Assembly (NCBI RefSeq): GCF_015352425.1
Contig: NZ_JADKNH010000007.1
Coordinates: forward strand, 124,001 to 188,000
DNA length: 64,000 nucleotides
Reading direction: 5' to 3'
Source of the DNA: Fusibacter ferrireducens
Lineage (GTDB): Bacteria; Bacillota; Clostridia; Peptostreptococcales; Acidaminobacteraceae
Every line of letters begins with the position of its first letter. The first letter of the stretch is position 1. This document shows, in pieces, positions 15,720 through 23,964 of the stretch. The notes under the pieces are model-generated. The model saw only the letters and a list, made by a program, of their open reading frames with translations, did no database searches and was not told the origin of the DNA. A program made the position numbers and the translations under genes.

Positions 15720-17570
15720 TTATTTTACAATCAAGGCTTCCTTTTTATCCAATGTCGAACCATTTTTCACGCGGTAAGGGATATTTTTAGTGCCATCATT
15801 TTCTGTAAAATAGAGGTATTGGTTGTCAGACACAAAGTCGAAGTTTTCAGAATTACCGAGATAAGTCAATCCCTCTCCAGTCTTCTTCATAACATATAGA
15901 TTATCGTCCTCAGTTGTGAAATAGATATACTCGCCGGCATTATAAATGTGATCAATCTCTTCATCATAAAAGCTGATAAAGAAACCATCATCTTCAACAT
16001 CTTTTGCCGGAAGATTTATTTGACTGAGATAGGTCGTTTTGCCAGAGGCTAAATCATATTTATAAAGCTTATTAACGGTGCAATAGACACCATTGATCTT
16101 TATCAAGTTATCATCGCTGATGATTTCCTGAGTAAAATAAAGTGAACCATCGCTGTATGCACAATTAGAAAGTGAGATATAGCCTTCCCTTTCGTCGCCT
16201 AAAATGAATTCGCTTTCATTACCATTTTTAAGATTCAACTTTAAAAATCGATCTCTCGACAAGGTATAGAAAAGATTGTCACCAATAATTGTAATCAAAG
16301 TTGGTGCAAAATAGTCATCATTACCGAATTCCTTCAATATTTTTTGGTTCTGTCCATCCAAGTCGATGCTTTCAATAGTTAGTTTGTCATCATATTTCTT
16401 GGAAAAATAGACTCGGCTTCCCATTGCCAAAATGCTTTCTATCTGAGAATCCTCTACAAGGGTACTTTCATAAAAGACTCCGGATGCTGAACGGCTAATT
16501 TTAGCAATGCCGTCTCTATCATTTGTAATCAGATGAGCACCTACAAGTGCTGAATCCGAAGAATATCCTTTCAGAGGAGATGTCGAAAAGGCTGTTAAAG
16601 TTTGGGAACTATTGTCAACTTTGTAGAGATAAGTATACCCTTCTAAATCCATAAAAAGGTATGTGATATCAGGCTTGAGGATCATACTACTTCGATAATC
16701 TTGTGTACTAGCCAAGTTTCCAAGTTCATTTTCATCCACTTTTGCAAAAATAGGATTTCCAGACATGATTTCAATTACTTTTTCGAAGTCCTCATGATCA
16801 ATGCCATTTTTCTTAAATCGCTCAATATCGTTTAGAACAATGTCCTTAAAAGCATTATTGGCTTCATCTAAATCAGACTGATGTTCAAAGTATATTGTAG
16901 ATGCACTTGAAAAATCGCCTGACATAAGATAAGCATGTGCCAACTTTGCCAGAAGATCCAAATCGTCCGTGCCATAAGCGTAAAGCTCTAGATCTAAGAT
17001 TGCGTCATTGGGATTCCCAGTCAAAATGGAAGTGTATACATAGAGCTTTATATTGTCAGTGAAGCTGCGATCTATTTCATATGCGTTCTTACTTGCTTGG
17101 TATGCCCCTTCGTAATTTTCAAGCTGGAACAGTGCATCTGCCTTTAAGTAAAACGGAACAGCTTTTGAAGAATCAAGCGAGATTGTCTTGTCAAAAGCGT
17201 TGACGGCTTCACTGTATTTTCCAAGATACTTGTATATTGAACCAAGGTTAAACCAGAATCTAAAATTTTCAGGGTCTACTTTTACACCACTTTCCATGAC
17301 TGGTGCCGCATCTTGCCATCTGTCGAGCATGATATAACATTCTGTAAGTTGAGAAATTGCATCGAGGTTTGTGTTATCCTTTTTGAAAGCTTGCTCCAAT
17401 AGTGGTAGTGCTCTTTCGTAATCTTCCTCATCGTAGAATGACTGTGCTTCAGCGAGATATTCCTCAGATGTTTTGCCACAGCCTGTAAGTGAAAGTGCTA
17501 AAATCAAAACCATCAACAAAACAGAAAAATTATCTGGGGTAGATTTCTTTTTTAAATTCAATTTGATCAT
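15720..17570 (-). CDS. TPR-repeat lipoprotein with C-terminal propeller-like domain
   Basis: 616 aa. The N-terminal signal has hydrophobic VLLMVLILALSL and a lipobox LTGC, so it should be lipid-anchored outside the membrane. Residues about 35-220 are tetratricopeptide repeats (AEAQSFYDEEDYERALPLLE, FWFNLGSIYKYLGKYSEAVN). Residues about 290-616 look like repeated short beta strands of the DUF5050 kind (ADSAL, KYDDKLTIESIDLDG, YIYFTTEDDNLYVMKKTGEG). It lies upstream of the MotA/FliG cluster on the same strand. The insertion sequence ends exactly at its stop codon, so it may once have been operon-mate or longer. Confidence 0.75.
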   Translation of the reverse strand: MIKLNLKKKSTPDNFSVLLMVLILALSLTGCGKTSEEYLAEAQSFYDEEDYERALPLLEQAFKKDNTNLDAISQLTECYIMLDRWQDAAPVMESGVKVDPENFRFWFNLGSIYKYLGKYSEAVNAFDKTISLDSSKAVPFYLKADALFQLENYEGAYQASKNAYEIDRSFTDNIKLYVYTSILTGNPNDAILDLELYAYGTDDLDLLAKLAHAYLMSGDFSSASTIYFEHQSDLDEANNAFKDIVLNDIERFKKNGIDHEDFEKVIEIMSGNPIFAKVDENELGNLASTQDYRSSMILKPDITYLFMDLEGYTYLYKVDNSSQTLTAFSTSPLKGYSSDSALVGAHLITNDRDGIAKISRSASGVFYESTLVEDSQIESILAMGSRVYFSKKYDDKLTIESIDLDGQNQKILKEFGNDDYFAPTLITIIGDNLFYTLSRDRFLKLNLKNGNESEFILGDEREGYISLSNCAYSDGSLYFTQEIISDDNLIKINGVYCTVNKLYKYDLASGKTTYLSQINLPAKDVEDDGFFISFYDEEIDHIYNAGEYIYFTTEDDNLYVMKKTGEGLTYLGNSENFDFVSDNQYLYFTENDGTKNIPYRVKNGSTLDKKEALIVK

Positions 17571-17986
17571 CTTTTCTCTCCTTATATTGCAAGGCTTTAA
17601 AATATTTCATCCTAAATAAATGATAGCCTACTTCTTAGTAGGGCTAATTATACAGTCAAATGATATTTTTAAAAAGCGGTTTTAATGCATTTAACACATT
17701 AAAACCACTTTATAGTACAAATCTTTTACTTATTGTGTTATTTAATGCAGCATATCTTAACAAAAATAGGAGAGTCTGATTGAAGATTATTTTTAAACAA
17801 GACGGTAGAATGAGTAAAACTGCCCTAGCACTTTAATTCAAAATCATATATAAAAATTTAGCCATCTCTTTTTCCTCTCTTTCTGTTTTGAGTCAAAAAA
17901 AAACGGCAAATCTGTAGACTGTTAAGTCAAACTAAGACTTGTCGCTTAATTATACTGGCAATTGTTTTTGAGTCCATGATGTCTGT
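17571..17986. other. Gene-free upstream region of the TPR lipoprotein
   Basis: About 400 bp of AT-rich DNA with no convincing ORF. It holds a 10-bp inverted repeat, GGTTTTAATG (17678-17687) and CATTAAAACC (17697-17706), with imperfect outer pairing, about 110 nt before the lipoprotein ATG. That repeat is a possible operator or terminator of the decayed upstream material. Confidence 0.4.
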
Positions 17987-18110
17987 TTAATAAATTGTGA
18001 AGATAATTTTTGCTTCTTCTGGTGTCGCCCACCAATACCAATTCATATATTTACATTTAACTTCCATAGAATCAGAGCTAACTATTTGACTCCAGTTTAA
18101 AATTCGTAAA
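17987..18110 (-). pseudogene. 3' fragment of an unknown gene
   Basis: About 41 codons read in one frame on the minus strand to a stop at 17987: FNLRILNWSQIVSSDSMEVK, then NWYWWATPEEAKIIFTIY. The composition is protein-like and ends sensibly, but there is no ribosome site or upstream extension beyond the hairpin at 18123. Probably the tail of a truncated gene at the island edge; low confidence. Confidence 0.25.
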
Positions 18111-18122
18111 TTAAAGTAAAAA

Positions 18123-18175
18123 GGCCAAGAAAGCTTGATAACAGTGGCGCTTTAGCCATGTTAGCTTTCTTGACC
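18123..18175. repeat. Long nested hairpin
   Basis: Outer arms GG-C-CAAGAAAGCT and AGCTTTCTTG-A-CC pair with one mismatch. Inside, AACAGTGGC and GCCATGTT form a second stem around GCTTTA, giving about 20 bp of stem in 53 nt. A T-rich stretch follows on the plus strand (GTCTTTCTTG). It could be a terminator, a small structured RNA or a miniature-element remnant. Confidence 0.4.
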
Positions 18176-18188
18176 GTCTTTCTTGATT

Positions 18189-18199
18189 GAGCCGAGGGG
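18189..18199. other. Candidate left attachment site of the tmRNA island
   Basis: GAGCCGAGGGG here repeats, in the same orientation, the 11 bases at 29765-29775 inside the tmRNA 3' end. A tyrosine integrase gene lies beside that tmRNA end, so this could be the far attachment remnant, giving an island of about 11.6 kb. The match is short and flanks differ. Confidence 0.3.
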
Positions 18200-18240
18200 C
18201 TCCCAACTTTTGCACAAACGGTGAAAAGATGAATCATATA

Positions 18241-18581
18241 TTATAAATCATTCTCTATCAAATTAATATTGTTGAGTATCTCTTTGATTTTAGGAAGCTC
18301 TATTGAAATAACATTCCAAACAATACTCATATCAATACTGTCATAATCATGGATCAATACATCCCTTATATCTGCCATTTTTTCCAAGGGACTTCATTGT
18401 AATTGTCTTTAAACTCACTTGATATCCTTTTGGCAATTTCTCCAATAATTTCGATATTCCAAATAACTGCATCCTAGATGATGAGCGTTTCATAAAAAAC
18501 ATCCCGTCCTTCAATGGTATACTTTTGAACCTTATCTATAGCTTCTAATATCTGTCCGATATAAACAAAATCTCTACTCAT
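18241..18581 (-). pseudogene. hepT: HepT-type toxin (HEPN, DUF86), broken
   Basis: Reads MSRDFVYIGQILEAIDKVQK, then an in-frame TAG where the family normally has a codon before DAVI, then NIEIIGEIAKRISSEF, then VPWKK followed by a one-base loss and MADIRDVLIHDYDSIDMSIV in the next frame. HEPN toxins use the R-x4-6-H motif; here RDVLIHDY is present but cut off from the N-terminus by two lesions. The start overlaps the antitoxin stop (ATGA), the normal arrangement. The intact antitoxin and dead toxin suggest the pair is decaying. Confidence 0.75.
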
Positions 18582-18877
18582 ATTAACAAAGCGCTCCTAT
18601 TAATATTTCTACCGATTTCATTGTCCTTTAGCCCATCTTCAGAGACAACATCCACTTTTTTATTAAACAATTCTTCTAACTCAAGCTTGATTTCGACAAG
18701 ATCAAATAATGAGGCATCGTCTCTGAACTTCACTAAAAAATCCAAATCACTTTGATCAGTTGCATTACCATTAACAGTTGAACCGAAAACTTTCACTTGA
18801 TTTCCCTTGTTCTTCTGGACTATTTTATGAATTTCATCTTTTTTTTCTAATATTTCACTTAGAAGCATTTTAGTCAC
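18578..18877 (-). CDS. mntA: MntA-type nucleotidyltransferase antitoxin
   Basis: 99 aa. The minimal nucleotidyltransferase motif is VKVFGSTVNGNATDQSDLDF (GS-x10-D-x-D), with KKVDVVSEDGL supplying the third acidic region. MntA proteins AMPylate and neutralise the partner HepT RNase. The gene is intact, ends at the ATGA that starts the broken hepT, and lies near the proposed left edge of the defence island. Confidence 0.85.
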   Translation of the reverse strand: MTKMLLSEILEKKDEIHKIVQKNKGNQVKVFGSTVNGNATDQSDLDFLVKFRDDASLFDLVEIKLELEELFNKKVDVVSEDGLKDNEIGRNINRSALLI

Positions 18878-18962
18878 TCCAATCTATCAAAAAACTGTTC
18901 AATGCAACAGGTATAATATGATCATATTATACCTTATTTTTATTTTTTTGACTAATAATAAC

Positions 18963-19464
18963 CTAAAAATAGTTTCCGGCTATTATGTAATTATGGTTCA
19001 TATATAAGTCTAGCCTTTTACTTGAATTTACTTGCATTGTCTTAGTTTTTCGAGTTTTTAAATTCAGTTCTCCAATTATAAGGAGAATTTCATTCAAGTA
19101 TTCCTTATGTAGCGGAATAATATCATTTGAGTCAATCTTGTATGTTCCTTGTGCTAACGCATCAATCATTTTCTTTTGTACATGAATTCTCTCCTTTGCT
19201 TCATACTCGTTTAAAAAAGGAATCGAAGAATAGTTGTAAAACTCAGCATTTTCATTCATTCCAAATCTAAGAGTGTTTGAATAATATTCATTAACACTCT
19301 TAGATTTGGAATGAATGTACAAGAATTCTGATTCTATTTGACTCAATCAACCTATAAAAAATTTCTTTGTATTTACTTTGAGTTATTTTGAATATTACAT
19401 TTGAGTCAATAATTTGTGTATCTGTCAACGTTGGTTTTTTCCTAAAATCAACATATAAAGCAAA
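18963..19464 (-). pseudogene. Partial duplicate of the 418-aa Nudix-linked gene
   Basis: Bases 18999-19464 repeat 10194-10655 almost exactly, covering the first third of the 418-aa gene without its start. A 127-codon frame survives (from about 19346), including EYYSNTLRFGMNE and FLNEYEAKERIHVQ, then runs out of homology at 18999. One internal block was replaced by the complement of a nearby segment, making a long perfect hairpin. Not expected to be functional. Confidence 0.8.
19253..19317. repeat. 25-bp perfect inverted repeat created by template switch
   Basis: Arms 19253-19277 and 19293-19317 are exact complements (left arm contains CCAAATCTAAGAGTGTT) with a 15-nt loop. In the parent copy at about 10480-10515 the right arm is absent and reads ACTACTACTGGAAGAATG instead. 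The change is therefore a local copy of the left arm in inverted orientation. Confidence 0.85.
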
Positions 19465-19476
19465 CGCTCAAATCTC

Positions 19477-19767
19477 CTACTCTTCAGCATAACACCGCCT
19501 ATCCTTATACTTCATCACCAACTCTTTCTGAACCCTCGTCAAATCAAGATCAAACACCTCAGCAGCCTTCAAGAAATTAAAACTCAGTGCCATATGTAGA
19601 TCAGCAATCTGTAACTGATGATAAAAAAAATCATCCTGCTCACTCACCGACAAATATTGACAAGCCCTCTTATTTCTCGTCATCTTCTTGATCGCCTTAG
19701 CACTCTCACTCGCCTTTTTCATTTCCTCGATCAAACAATCCAGAACAGTGGTATAATTTTCATCCAC
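19477..19767 (-). CDS. Unknown small protein after a broken HTH gene
   Basis: About 96 aa from GTG 19767, one base after the HTH frame stops. Mostly helical and charged: DENYTTVLDCLIEEMKKASE, QDDFFYHQLQIADLHMALSF and EVFDLDLTRVQKELVMKY. No family recognised. Its position behind a regulator suggests the second gene of a small regulator or toxin-antitoxin-like unit; codon usage looks normal. The alternative start is TTG at 19824 within the HTH frame. Confidence 0.4.
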   Translation of the reverse strand: MDENYTTVLDCLIEEMKKASESAKAIKKMTRNKRACQYLSVSEQDDFFYHQLQIADLHMALSFNFLKAAEVFDLDLTRVQKELVMKYKDRRCYAEE

Positions 19768-19768
19768 A

Positions 19769-20006
19769 TTATTCAAGAAGTGGCATATTAAAAAGACCAA
19801 GCTCTCTATCAGTGGTATATTCAACCTTTAACCTCGCCTCTCTCACAATTTCTATGACTTTTTCGACTAAATCAGATGGAAACTCCTGAGTACCGCGCTC
19901 ACACTTACTGTAATTGCTCTGACTCATGCCCAACTAACATCCTGTGAAAGACCTTCTTTATCCCTTGCGAACTTCAACAGTTTGTAGAAGTGGATGGTTT
20001 TATCGA
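19769..20006 (-). pseudogene. Frameshifted XRE-type HTH regulator
   Basis: One frame gives FYKLLKFARDKEGLSQ, the first HTH helices; the next frame gives MSQSNYSKCERGTQEFPSDL and VEKVIEIVREARLKVEY to a stop at 19769. Joined, they form a typical HTH_3 domain, but the frames differ and no canonical start lies at the AAAGGAGG site (about 20007-20015). Likely a dead regulator. Confidence 0.5.
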
Positions 20007-20037
20007 CCTCCTTTTATTATGAAATTATCGCAATACG

Positions 20038-20241
20038 CTACAATTCTAATTTTAAAAAAGGTCTACTCAATTTTAAAAAACTCAGCAATTTTTTTGCCAC
20101 AGGAACAGATGGTTTTCGAACTTCATTTTCGATCTGACAATAATAGTTTCTAGATATCTCACAACCGTCTGCCACTTCTTTTTGAGTCAACTCCATCTTT
20201 TCTCTTAACTCTTCAAGATTAAGTATCCCCCCTCCTTTCAA
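20038..20241 (-). CDS. XRE-family HTH regulator, short
   Basis: 67 aa containing one HTH_3 domain: LEELREKMELTQKEVADGCE, then ISRNYYCQIENEVRKPS. The TTG at 20241 precedes an AAAGGAGGGGGG tract that looks like the ribosome site itself, so the real start may be a non-standard ATA at about 20226. Transcribed divergently from the repressor at 20371 with shared operators between, as in phage and ICE switch regions. Confidence 0.65.
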   Translation of the reverse strand: MKGGGILNLEELREKMELTQKEVADGCEISRNYYCQIENEVRKPSVPVAKKLLSFLKLSRPFLKLEL

Positions 20242-20257
20242 TGTTCCAAAACACTAC

Positions 20258-20353
20258 TGCAATTTTATTGCAATGTCGCTTTTAGCTACTGTAAATCAGT
20301 TTTTATTCCTTTTTGTTACATTTGTTGCAGTTTGCGACTCTATTATTTATACT
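20258..20353 (+). promoter_or_regulatory. Divergent switch region: operator palindromes and promoter
   Basis: TGCAAT-TTT-ATTGCA at 20258-20272 is a perfect 15-bp palindrome. GTTGCAGTTTGCGAC (about 20324-20338) is an imperfect one using the same TTGCA element. The plus-strand promoter is TTGCAG (20325-20330), 17 bp, TATACT (20348-20353). The second operator overlaps the -35, consistent with autorepression by the HTH protein that follows. Confidence 0.55.
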
Positions 20354-20370
20354 ATATATGAGGTGAAAAT

Positions 20371-20688
20371 ATGTTAGGAACAAGGCTTCGAGAACTTCGT
20401 AATGAAAAAAATTTAACCCAAAATGAGATATCTCAATTGCTAAAAATTCCTCGTGGGACTAATGCTCATTATGAACTTGATAAAAGGCAGCCTGATAATG
20501 ATACATTAAAATCATTAGCTGATTTTTTTGACGTGTCACTTGATTATCTTTTGGGACGAACTGATATTAAGAAATATACCGAAGATATTCTCGCTTTCAA
20601 CTCTACTGAAGGTTTAACAGAAGATGATCTCAAATTGGTTCATCAGATGATCCAAAACATGCGTGATAAGAACTTGAGCAAGAAATAG
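20371..20688 (+). CDS. XRE-family repressor (cI/Rep-like)
   Basis: 105 aa. The N-terminal HTH_3 domain (LRELRNEKNLTQNEISQLLK, then GTNAHYELDKRQPDNDTLKS and FFDVSLDYLLGRTD) is the standard phage/ICE repressor form; the C-terminal 35 residues are helical. GAGGTG lies before the ATG. Promoter and operators lie immediately upstream. Probably maintains the integrated state of the island or controls the neighbouring defence genes. Confidence 0.85.
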   Translation: MLGTRLRELRNEKNLTQNEISQLLKIPRGTNAHYELDKRQPDNDTLKSLADFFDVSLDYLLGRTDIKKYTEDILAFNSTEGLTEDDLKLVHQMIQNMRDKNLSKK

Positions 20689-20708
20689 AATTTAATAATT
20701 GAGAATAG

Positions 20709-20727
20709 GAGCTGTAAGGCTCTTTTT
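20709..20727 (+). terminator. Weak terminator after the repressor gene
   Basis: GAGC, six bases, GCTC, then TTTTT. The stem is short, so efficiency is doubtful. Confidence 0.3.
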
Positions 20728-20795
20728 CTGAAGTTATTCATGGTTATATTTGCTATTATTAACTATTTAATTCAGTAGTACTGGAGGTATCAAAA

Positions 20796-21662
20796 ATGCT
20801 ATTTAATCCCTACAGATATTTTATAGTTCCTTGCAATGATCAAATCTCCATTGATTACATAAGTGGAAAATATCCAATTGAAAAAAAAGAACAATTAGTT
20901 ATCGACTATTTTTCTAATTTAAAAATTGAAATAAAAGAAAAGATCATTTATCATAACAAATCATATTGGATATACAGTATTGATGCTTTTGACGATAGAT
21001 ATCAATTATTAAAAATCTGTAAAGAAAAAGAAATAGAACTTCATGAACCTAAAGAACGAGACATTGAAGAATCGAATGTACCTGATTTTCCATATGTCAA
21101 TGTGTTACTTGATACCAAAAAACAAATATTTTTGATTGAACATAATTACTTGATTTTTGAATATACTGGTATTTGCGCAAATATTATTTCCTTGTTTTTA
21201 AATGAAAAAGCGAGATTTTACTCCTATGAAGTCACCTTAAATCCTATGCTTGTTGAAGATGACTTTTGGGCGTCTGTAGAAACATTTGAAAAAATAAATG
21301 AACTATCAATGAGTTTAAATTCACCTAATTTATTTGAAGGTTGGCTCTCTACAAACGATTTTTTGAAAGCTATAAAAAAGAAATATAATAACACTTTTTC
21401 TAATATAAGTTTAAAAAACAAAACCGAATCATTGTGTATTGAAGACAAAAATAAAGAGCTTAAAGACGCTATAAAATATATAGCTAATGGTGGTGGTCGG
21501 TGGAAAATGATAGGTATAAAGGATCAAGAACGATTTACCTTTGAGAGTGAAAAACATATCCAAAAAATAATTGGGGACGACGACATTCAAGAAGCTTTTA
21601 AAAATAAAGATAAGAAAGCCATTCAAGTTTTCGGGAAAATAGTTGATATTATAAAGGAGTAA
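20796..21662 (+). CDS. Unknown 288-aa protein, first of a two-gene unit
   Basis: ATG after CTGGAGGTATCAAAA. It begins MLFNPYRYFIVPCNDQISID; the middle is strand-rich (FPYVNVLLDTKKQIFLIEHN) and the C-terminus has KDAIKYIANGGGRWKMIGIK followed by a charged tail. No family, catalytic motif or membrane helix recognised. It ends 3 nt before the next gene, so the two are co-translated. Its place between the island repressor and an Mrr endonuclease makes a defence role plausible but unproven. Confidence 0.6.
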   Translation: MLFNPYRYFIVPCNDQISIDYISGKYPIEKKEQLVIDYFSNLKIEIKEKIIYHNKSYWIYSIDAFDDRYQLLKICKEKEIELHEPKERDIEESNVPDFPYVNVLLDTKKQIFLIEHNYLIFEYTGICANIISLFLNEKARFYSYEVTLNPMLVEDDFWASVETFEKINELSMSLNSPNLFEGWLSTNDFLKAIKKKYNNTFSNISLKNKTESLCIEDKNKELKDAIKYIANGGGRWKMIGIKDQERFTFESEKHIQKIIGDDDIQEAFKNKDKKAIQVFGKIVDIIKE

Positions 21663-21665
21663 CAT

Positions 21666-22223
21666 ATGATCCCTTTATTAAAAGAATTTTTGCTAAGTAT
21701 GATAAAACCTCATCAAAAACTATTCACTCTAAAAAACATAAAAACTTTTGGTCGTAGACTGTTTGACGTATTTGCTGTGTTATTAATAAGTTTTTCCCTC
21801 ATTATAATTAATCCTTCAATTATTAACTTAGAATTAATTAATAACTACAATATTTTCAACATTACCTTATGCACATTTTGGGCAATAGCACTAACAATTA
21901 TTTTTTCCTCATCTGAGAAATTTGAAGAGTATTATGAATTATGTTCTGATGATGATCTTTTAAAAGAAAAATTGTCCGTTATAAAAAGCACTTTAGGGTT
22001 AAATTTAAAACGCATAATATTTTCTTCTTTGCTATTTTTTACAAATATGATATTAGAAAATTCAAATACATTCATATTTACTTTTAATACAGAACAATCA
22101 CTAAATAAAGCCAATGGAATATTTAAGCTTTTTATCCTTATATATGGTTTAATTTGTGTAATTGACTTAATTTTTACAACTATACCACTATATACGAACC
22201 ACTTTGAGAATAAGCACTCTTAA
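21666..22223 (+). CDS. Membrane protein, second of the two-gene unit
   Basis: 185 aa, ATG after AAGGAGTAAC. About four hydrophobic segments: LFDVFAVLLISFSLIIINPS, IFNITLCTFWAIALTIIFSS, IIFSSLLFFTNMIL and LFILIYGLICVIDLIFTTIP, with a soluble stretch between the second and third. No family recognised. Paired with the 288-aa soluble protein. The layout (cytosolic partner plus small multi-helix protein) resembles sensor/membrane-effector defence pairs, which is an inference from layout only. Confidence 0.6.
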   Translation: MIPLLKEFLLSMIKPHQKLFTLKNIKTFGRRLFDVFAVLLISFSLIIINPSIINLELINNYNIFNITLCTFWAIALTIIFSSSEKFEEYYELCSDDDLLKEKLSVIKSTLGLNLKRIIFSSLLFFTNMILENSNTFIFTFNTEQSLNKANGIFKLFILIYGLICVIDLIFTTIPLYTNHFENKHS

Positions 22224-22320
22224 TAAAGTACCTCTTTTGGTGTCGTACACCGGAATGGGTACGGATTGTTATGGTCATTTTTACTTAGGCACAATTATAT
22301 AAATTTTAAGAGGAGATTTT

Positions 22321-23874
22321 ATGGCAAATTTTGAGGAAAAAATACGCGATCCTTACACTGGAGAAATTGCATTAATCAAGTCTAATGATCTTTTTACTTT
22401 CAAGACTCGAAAAGCAAACAAATATGAATCTTGGCGAAAACGTGCTGAAAGAATGCAGAAACAACAGACTAAAGAAAATGGTTTGAGTCAAGCAGCTGAA
22501 CTTACGCAACAAGCAAATGACGAGTTTTACGCTTTGAACAATATTCTTATGGATACACTTAGTATTGACGATCGCTTTGACTGGGATGAGCTGAAGGACT
22601 TTACTCGTTTCAAGAACTTCAACTATAAAATATCACCTCCTGTTGAGAGCTCATATTACTTAAATGTTCCTAAAAAAAGTTTTTGGGAAATCCTCTTTAA
22701 ATCTAAAACTATTAAACGAGAAAAACTTGAAGCTGAAGCTGCAGAAAACTATCTTAATGATCTGAAAATGTATGATGAGGAAAAGAAAAAAGCAAAAGAA
22801 GCCCATGATTTAGAGAAGTCTGAGTACTATGAAGATCAAGCAAAGCATAATGATGATATTGAAAAACTTCAAGCTGCTTTTGATTCACATGATCCAGAGG
22901 CTATTGAACACTATTTGGATCAAGTTTTTTCTCGTTCTGTATATCCTGAGTCACTATCACTTAATTACGATATAAGTTATATTCCCGATCGCCGAACAGT
23001 AATTTTAAATGTGGATTTACCTAATCCAGATACCTTACCTAAAGTGATTGAGTATAAATACGTGGCGTCAAGGAATGAAATTACAGAAAAAGTAATGAAA
23101 AAAAATGATTTCAAAATACTCTACGATGAAGTTGTTTCTCAAATTACGATTCGTACTATCCATGAAGTATTTGAATCCGTATACATTGATGCACTTGATT
23201 TTGTAGTTTTTAATGGTTATGTGGATAGCATAGACACAAAAACCGGTCAAGACGTGCGTTCGTGTATCGTGTCAATTCAAGCTGAGAAAGAATATTTTAA
23301 TTCATTAAATCTGAAAAATGTATCTGCTAGAGATTGCATCCATGGACTTAAAGGTATTGTTGCAAGTGAATTTATCAATTTGGCACCGGTTAAACCAATT
23401 CTCCAACTTGATAGAAATGATCACAGAATCATTGAATCTGATGAGGTAATTGACGGTATAGATCCTTCTAATAATTTGGCTGAAATGGACTGGCAAAAAT
23501 TTGAGGTTCTTGTCCGTGATCTTTTCGCGAAAGGATTCTCTGGCGAAGGTGTTGATGTTAAAGTCACTCAGGCGTCTAGAGATGCAGGAGTTGATGCTAT
23601 CATCTTTGATCCAGATCCAATTAAAGGTGGAAAGTATGTCATCCAGGCAAAACGTTATAATAACGTAGTTGGAGTAAGTGCTGTTAGAGATTTATATGGT
23701 ACCGTTATGAATGAAGGCGCTGTTAAGGGCATTCTAGTTACTACATCCACATATGGTAAAGACTCAATCGAGTTTGTAAAAGACAAGCCTTTAACTTTGA
23801 TAAGTGGCGCTGAGTTGATTCACATGTTCAACCGACATGGATATGATGTGACAATAGCAACAAAGAAAAAATAA
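22321..23874 (+). CDS. Mrr-type restriction endonuclease-like protein
   Basis: 517 aa, ATG after AGGAG. The N-terminal 190 residues are helical and coiled-coil-like (NKYESWRKRAERMQKQQ, YDEEKKKAKEAHDLEK). A central strand-rich region precedes the C-terminal Mrr catalytic domain: MDWQKFEVLVRDLFAKGFSG, then ASRDAGVDAIIFDPDP and KYVIQAKRY, giving the D...QxK PD-(D/E)xK motif, then LYGTVMNEGAVKGILVTTST. Mrr proteins cut modified or foreign DNA. It stands alone between the unknown pair and ABC-3C, so it may be a single-gene defence nuclease. Confidence 0.8.
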   Translation: MANFEEKIRDPYTGEIALIKSNDLFTFKTRKANKYESWRKRAERMQKQQTKENGLSQAAELTQQANDEFYALNNILMDTLSIDDRFDWDELKDFTRFKNFNYKISPPVESSYYLNVPKKSFWEILFKSKTIKREKLEAEAAENYLNDLKMYDEEKKKAKEAHDLEKSEYYEDQAKHNDDIEKLQAAFDSHDPEAIEHYLDQVFSRSVYPESLSLNYDISYIPDRRTVILNVDLPNPDTLPKVIEYKYVASRNEITEKVMKKNDFKILYDEVVSQITIRTIHEVFESVYIDALDFVVFNGYVDSIDTKTGQDVRSCIVSIQAEKEYFNSLNLKNVSARDCIHGLKGIVASEFINLAPVKPILQLDRNDHRIIESDEVIDGIDPSNNLAEMDWQKFEVLVRDLFAKGFSGEGVDVKVTQASRDAGVDAIIFDPDPIKGGKYVIQAKRYNNVVGVSAVRDLYGTVMNEGAVKGILVTTSTYGKDSIEFVKDKPLTLISGAELIHMFNRHGYDVTIATKKK

Positions 23875-23898
23875 GTATATCCTTTCTTAAAATCAAAA

Positions 23899-23927
23899 GA
23901 ACATACGTTCGTTCTTTCTGGTATAAT
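23899..23927 (+). promoter_or_regulatory. SOS-box-like palindrome at the ABC-3C promoter
   Basis: GAAC-ATAC-GTTC (23899-23910) fits the Gram-positive LexA box core GAAC-RNRY-GTTC, with G following. A good -10, TATAAT (23922-23927), lies 11 bp downstream, placing the box in the -35 region where LexA would block polymerase. The ABC-3C start is 38 nt further on. Confidence 0.55.
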
Positions 23928-23964
23928 CAAAATATCTTTAAATACTGTAAGAAAGGAGAAGCAT

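Larger units (their letters stand above)
14151..15722 (-). mobile_element. Insertion sequence of about 1.57 kb, DDE transposase in two frames
   Basis: Bounded by inverted repeats beginning TAATTAGATTGACC on the left (14151) and the exact complement on the right (ending 15722), about 21 bp perfect. The outermost TAATTA may include target sequence. The two ORFs together hold one DDE transposase of the DUF772/DDE_Tnp_1 type, resembling IS5-like/ISNCY (ISDol1-type) elements. The right end coincides with the stop codon of the TPR lipoprotein gene. The element therefore sits between that gene and the MotA/FliG cluster, likely within a former operon. Confidence 0.8.

Noticed and set aside
18189-18199. 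Considered as a tRNA gene 3' end
   Set aside because: No cloverleaf can be drawn around it; only the 11-base match to the tmRNA end is seen.
9378-18230. Shared GGTGAAAAGA-type string at about 9387 and 18218
   Set aside because: About 16 bases with a mismatch and no paired boundaries; not enough to call a mobile-element end.
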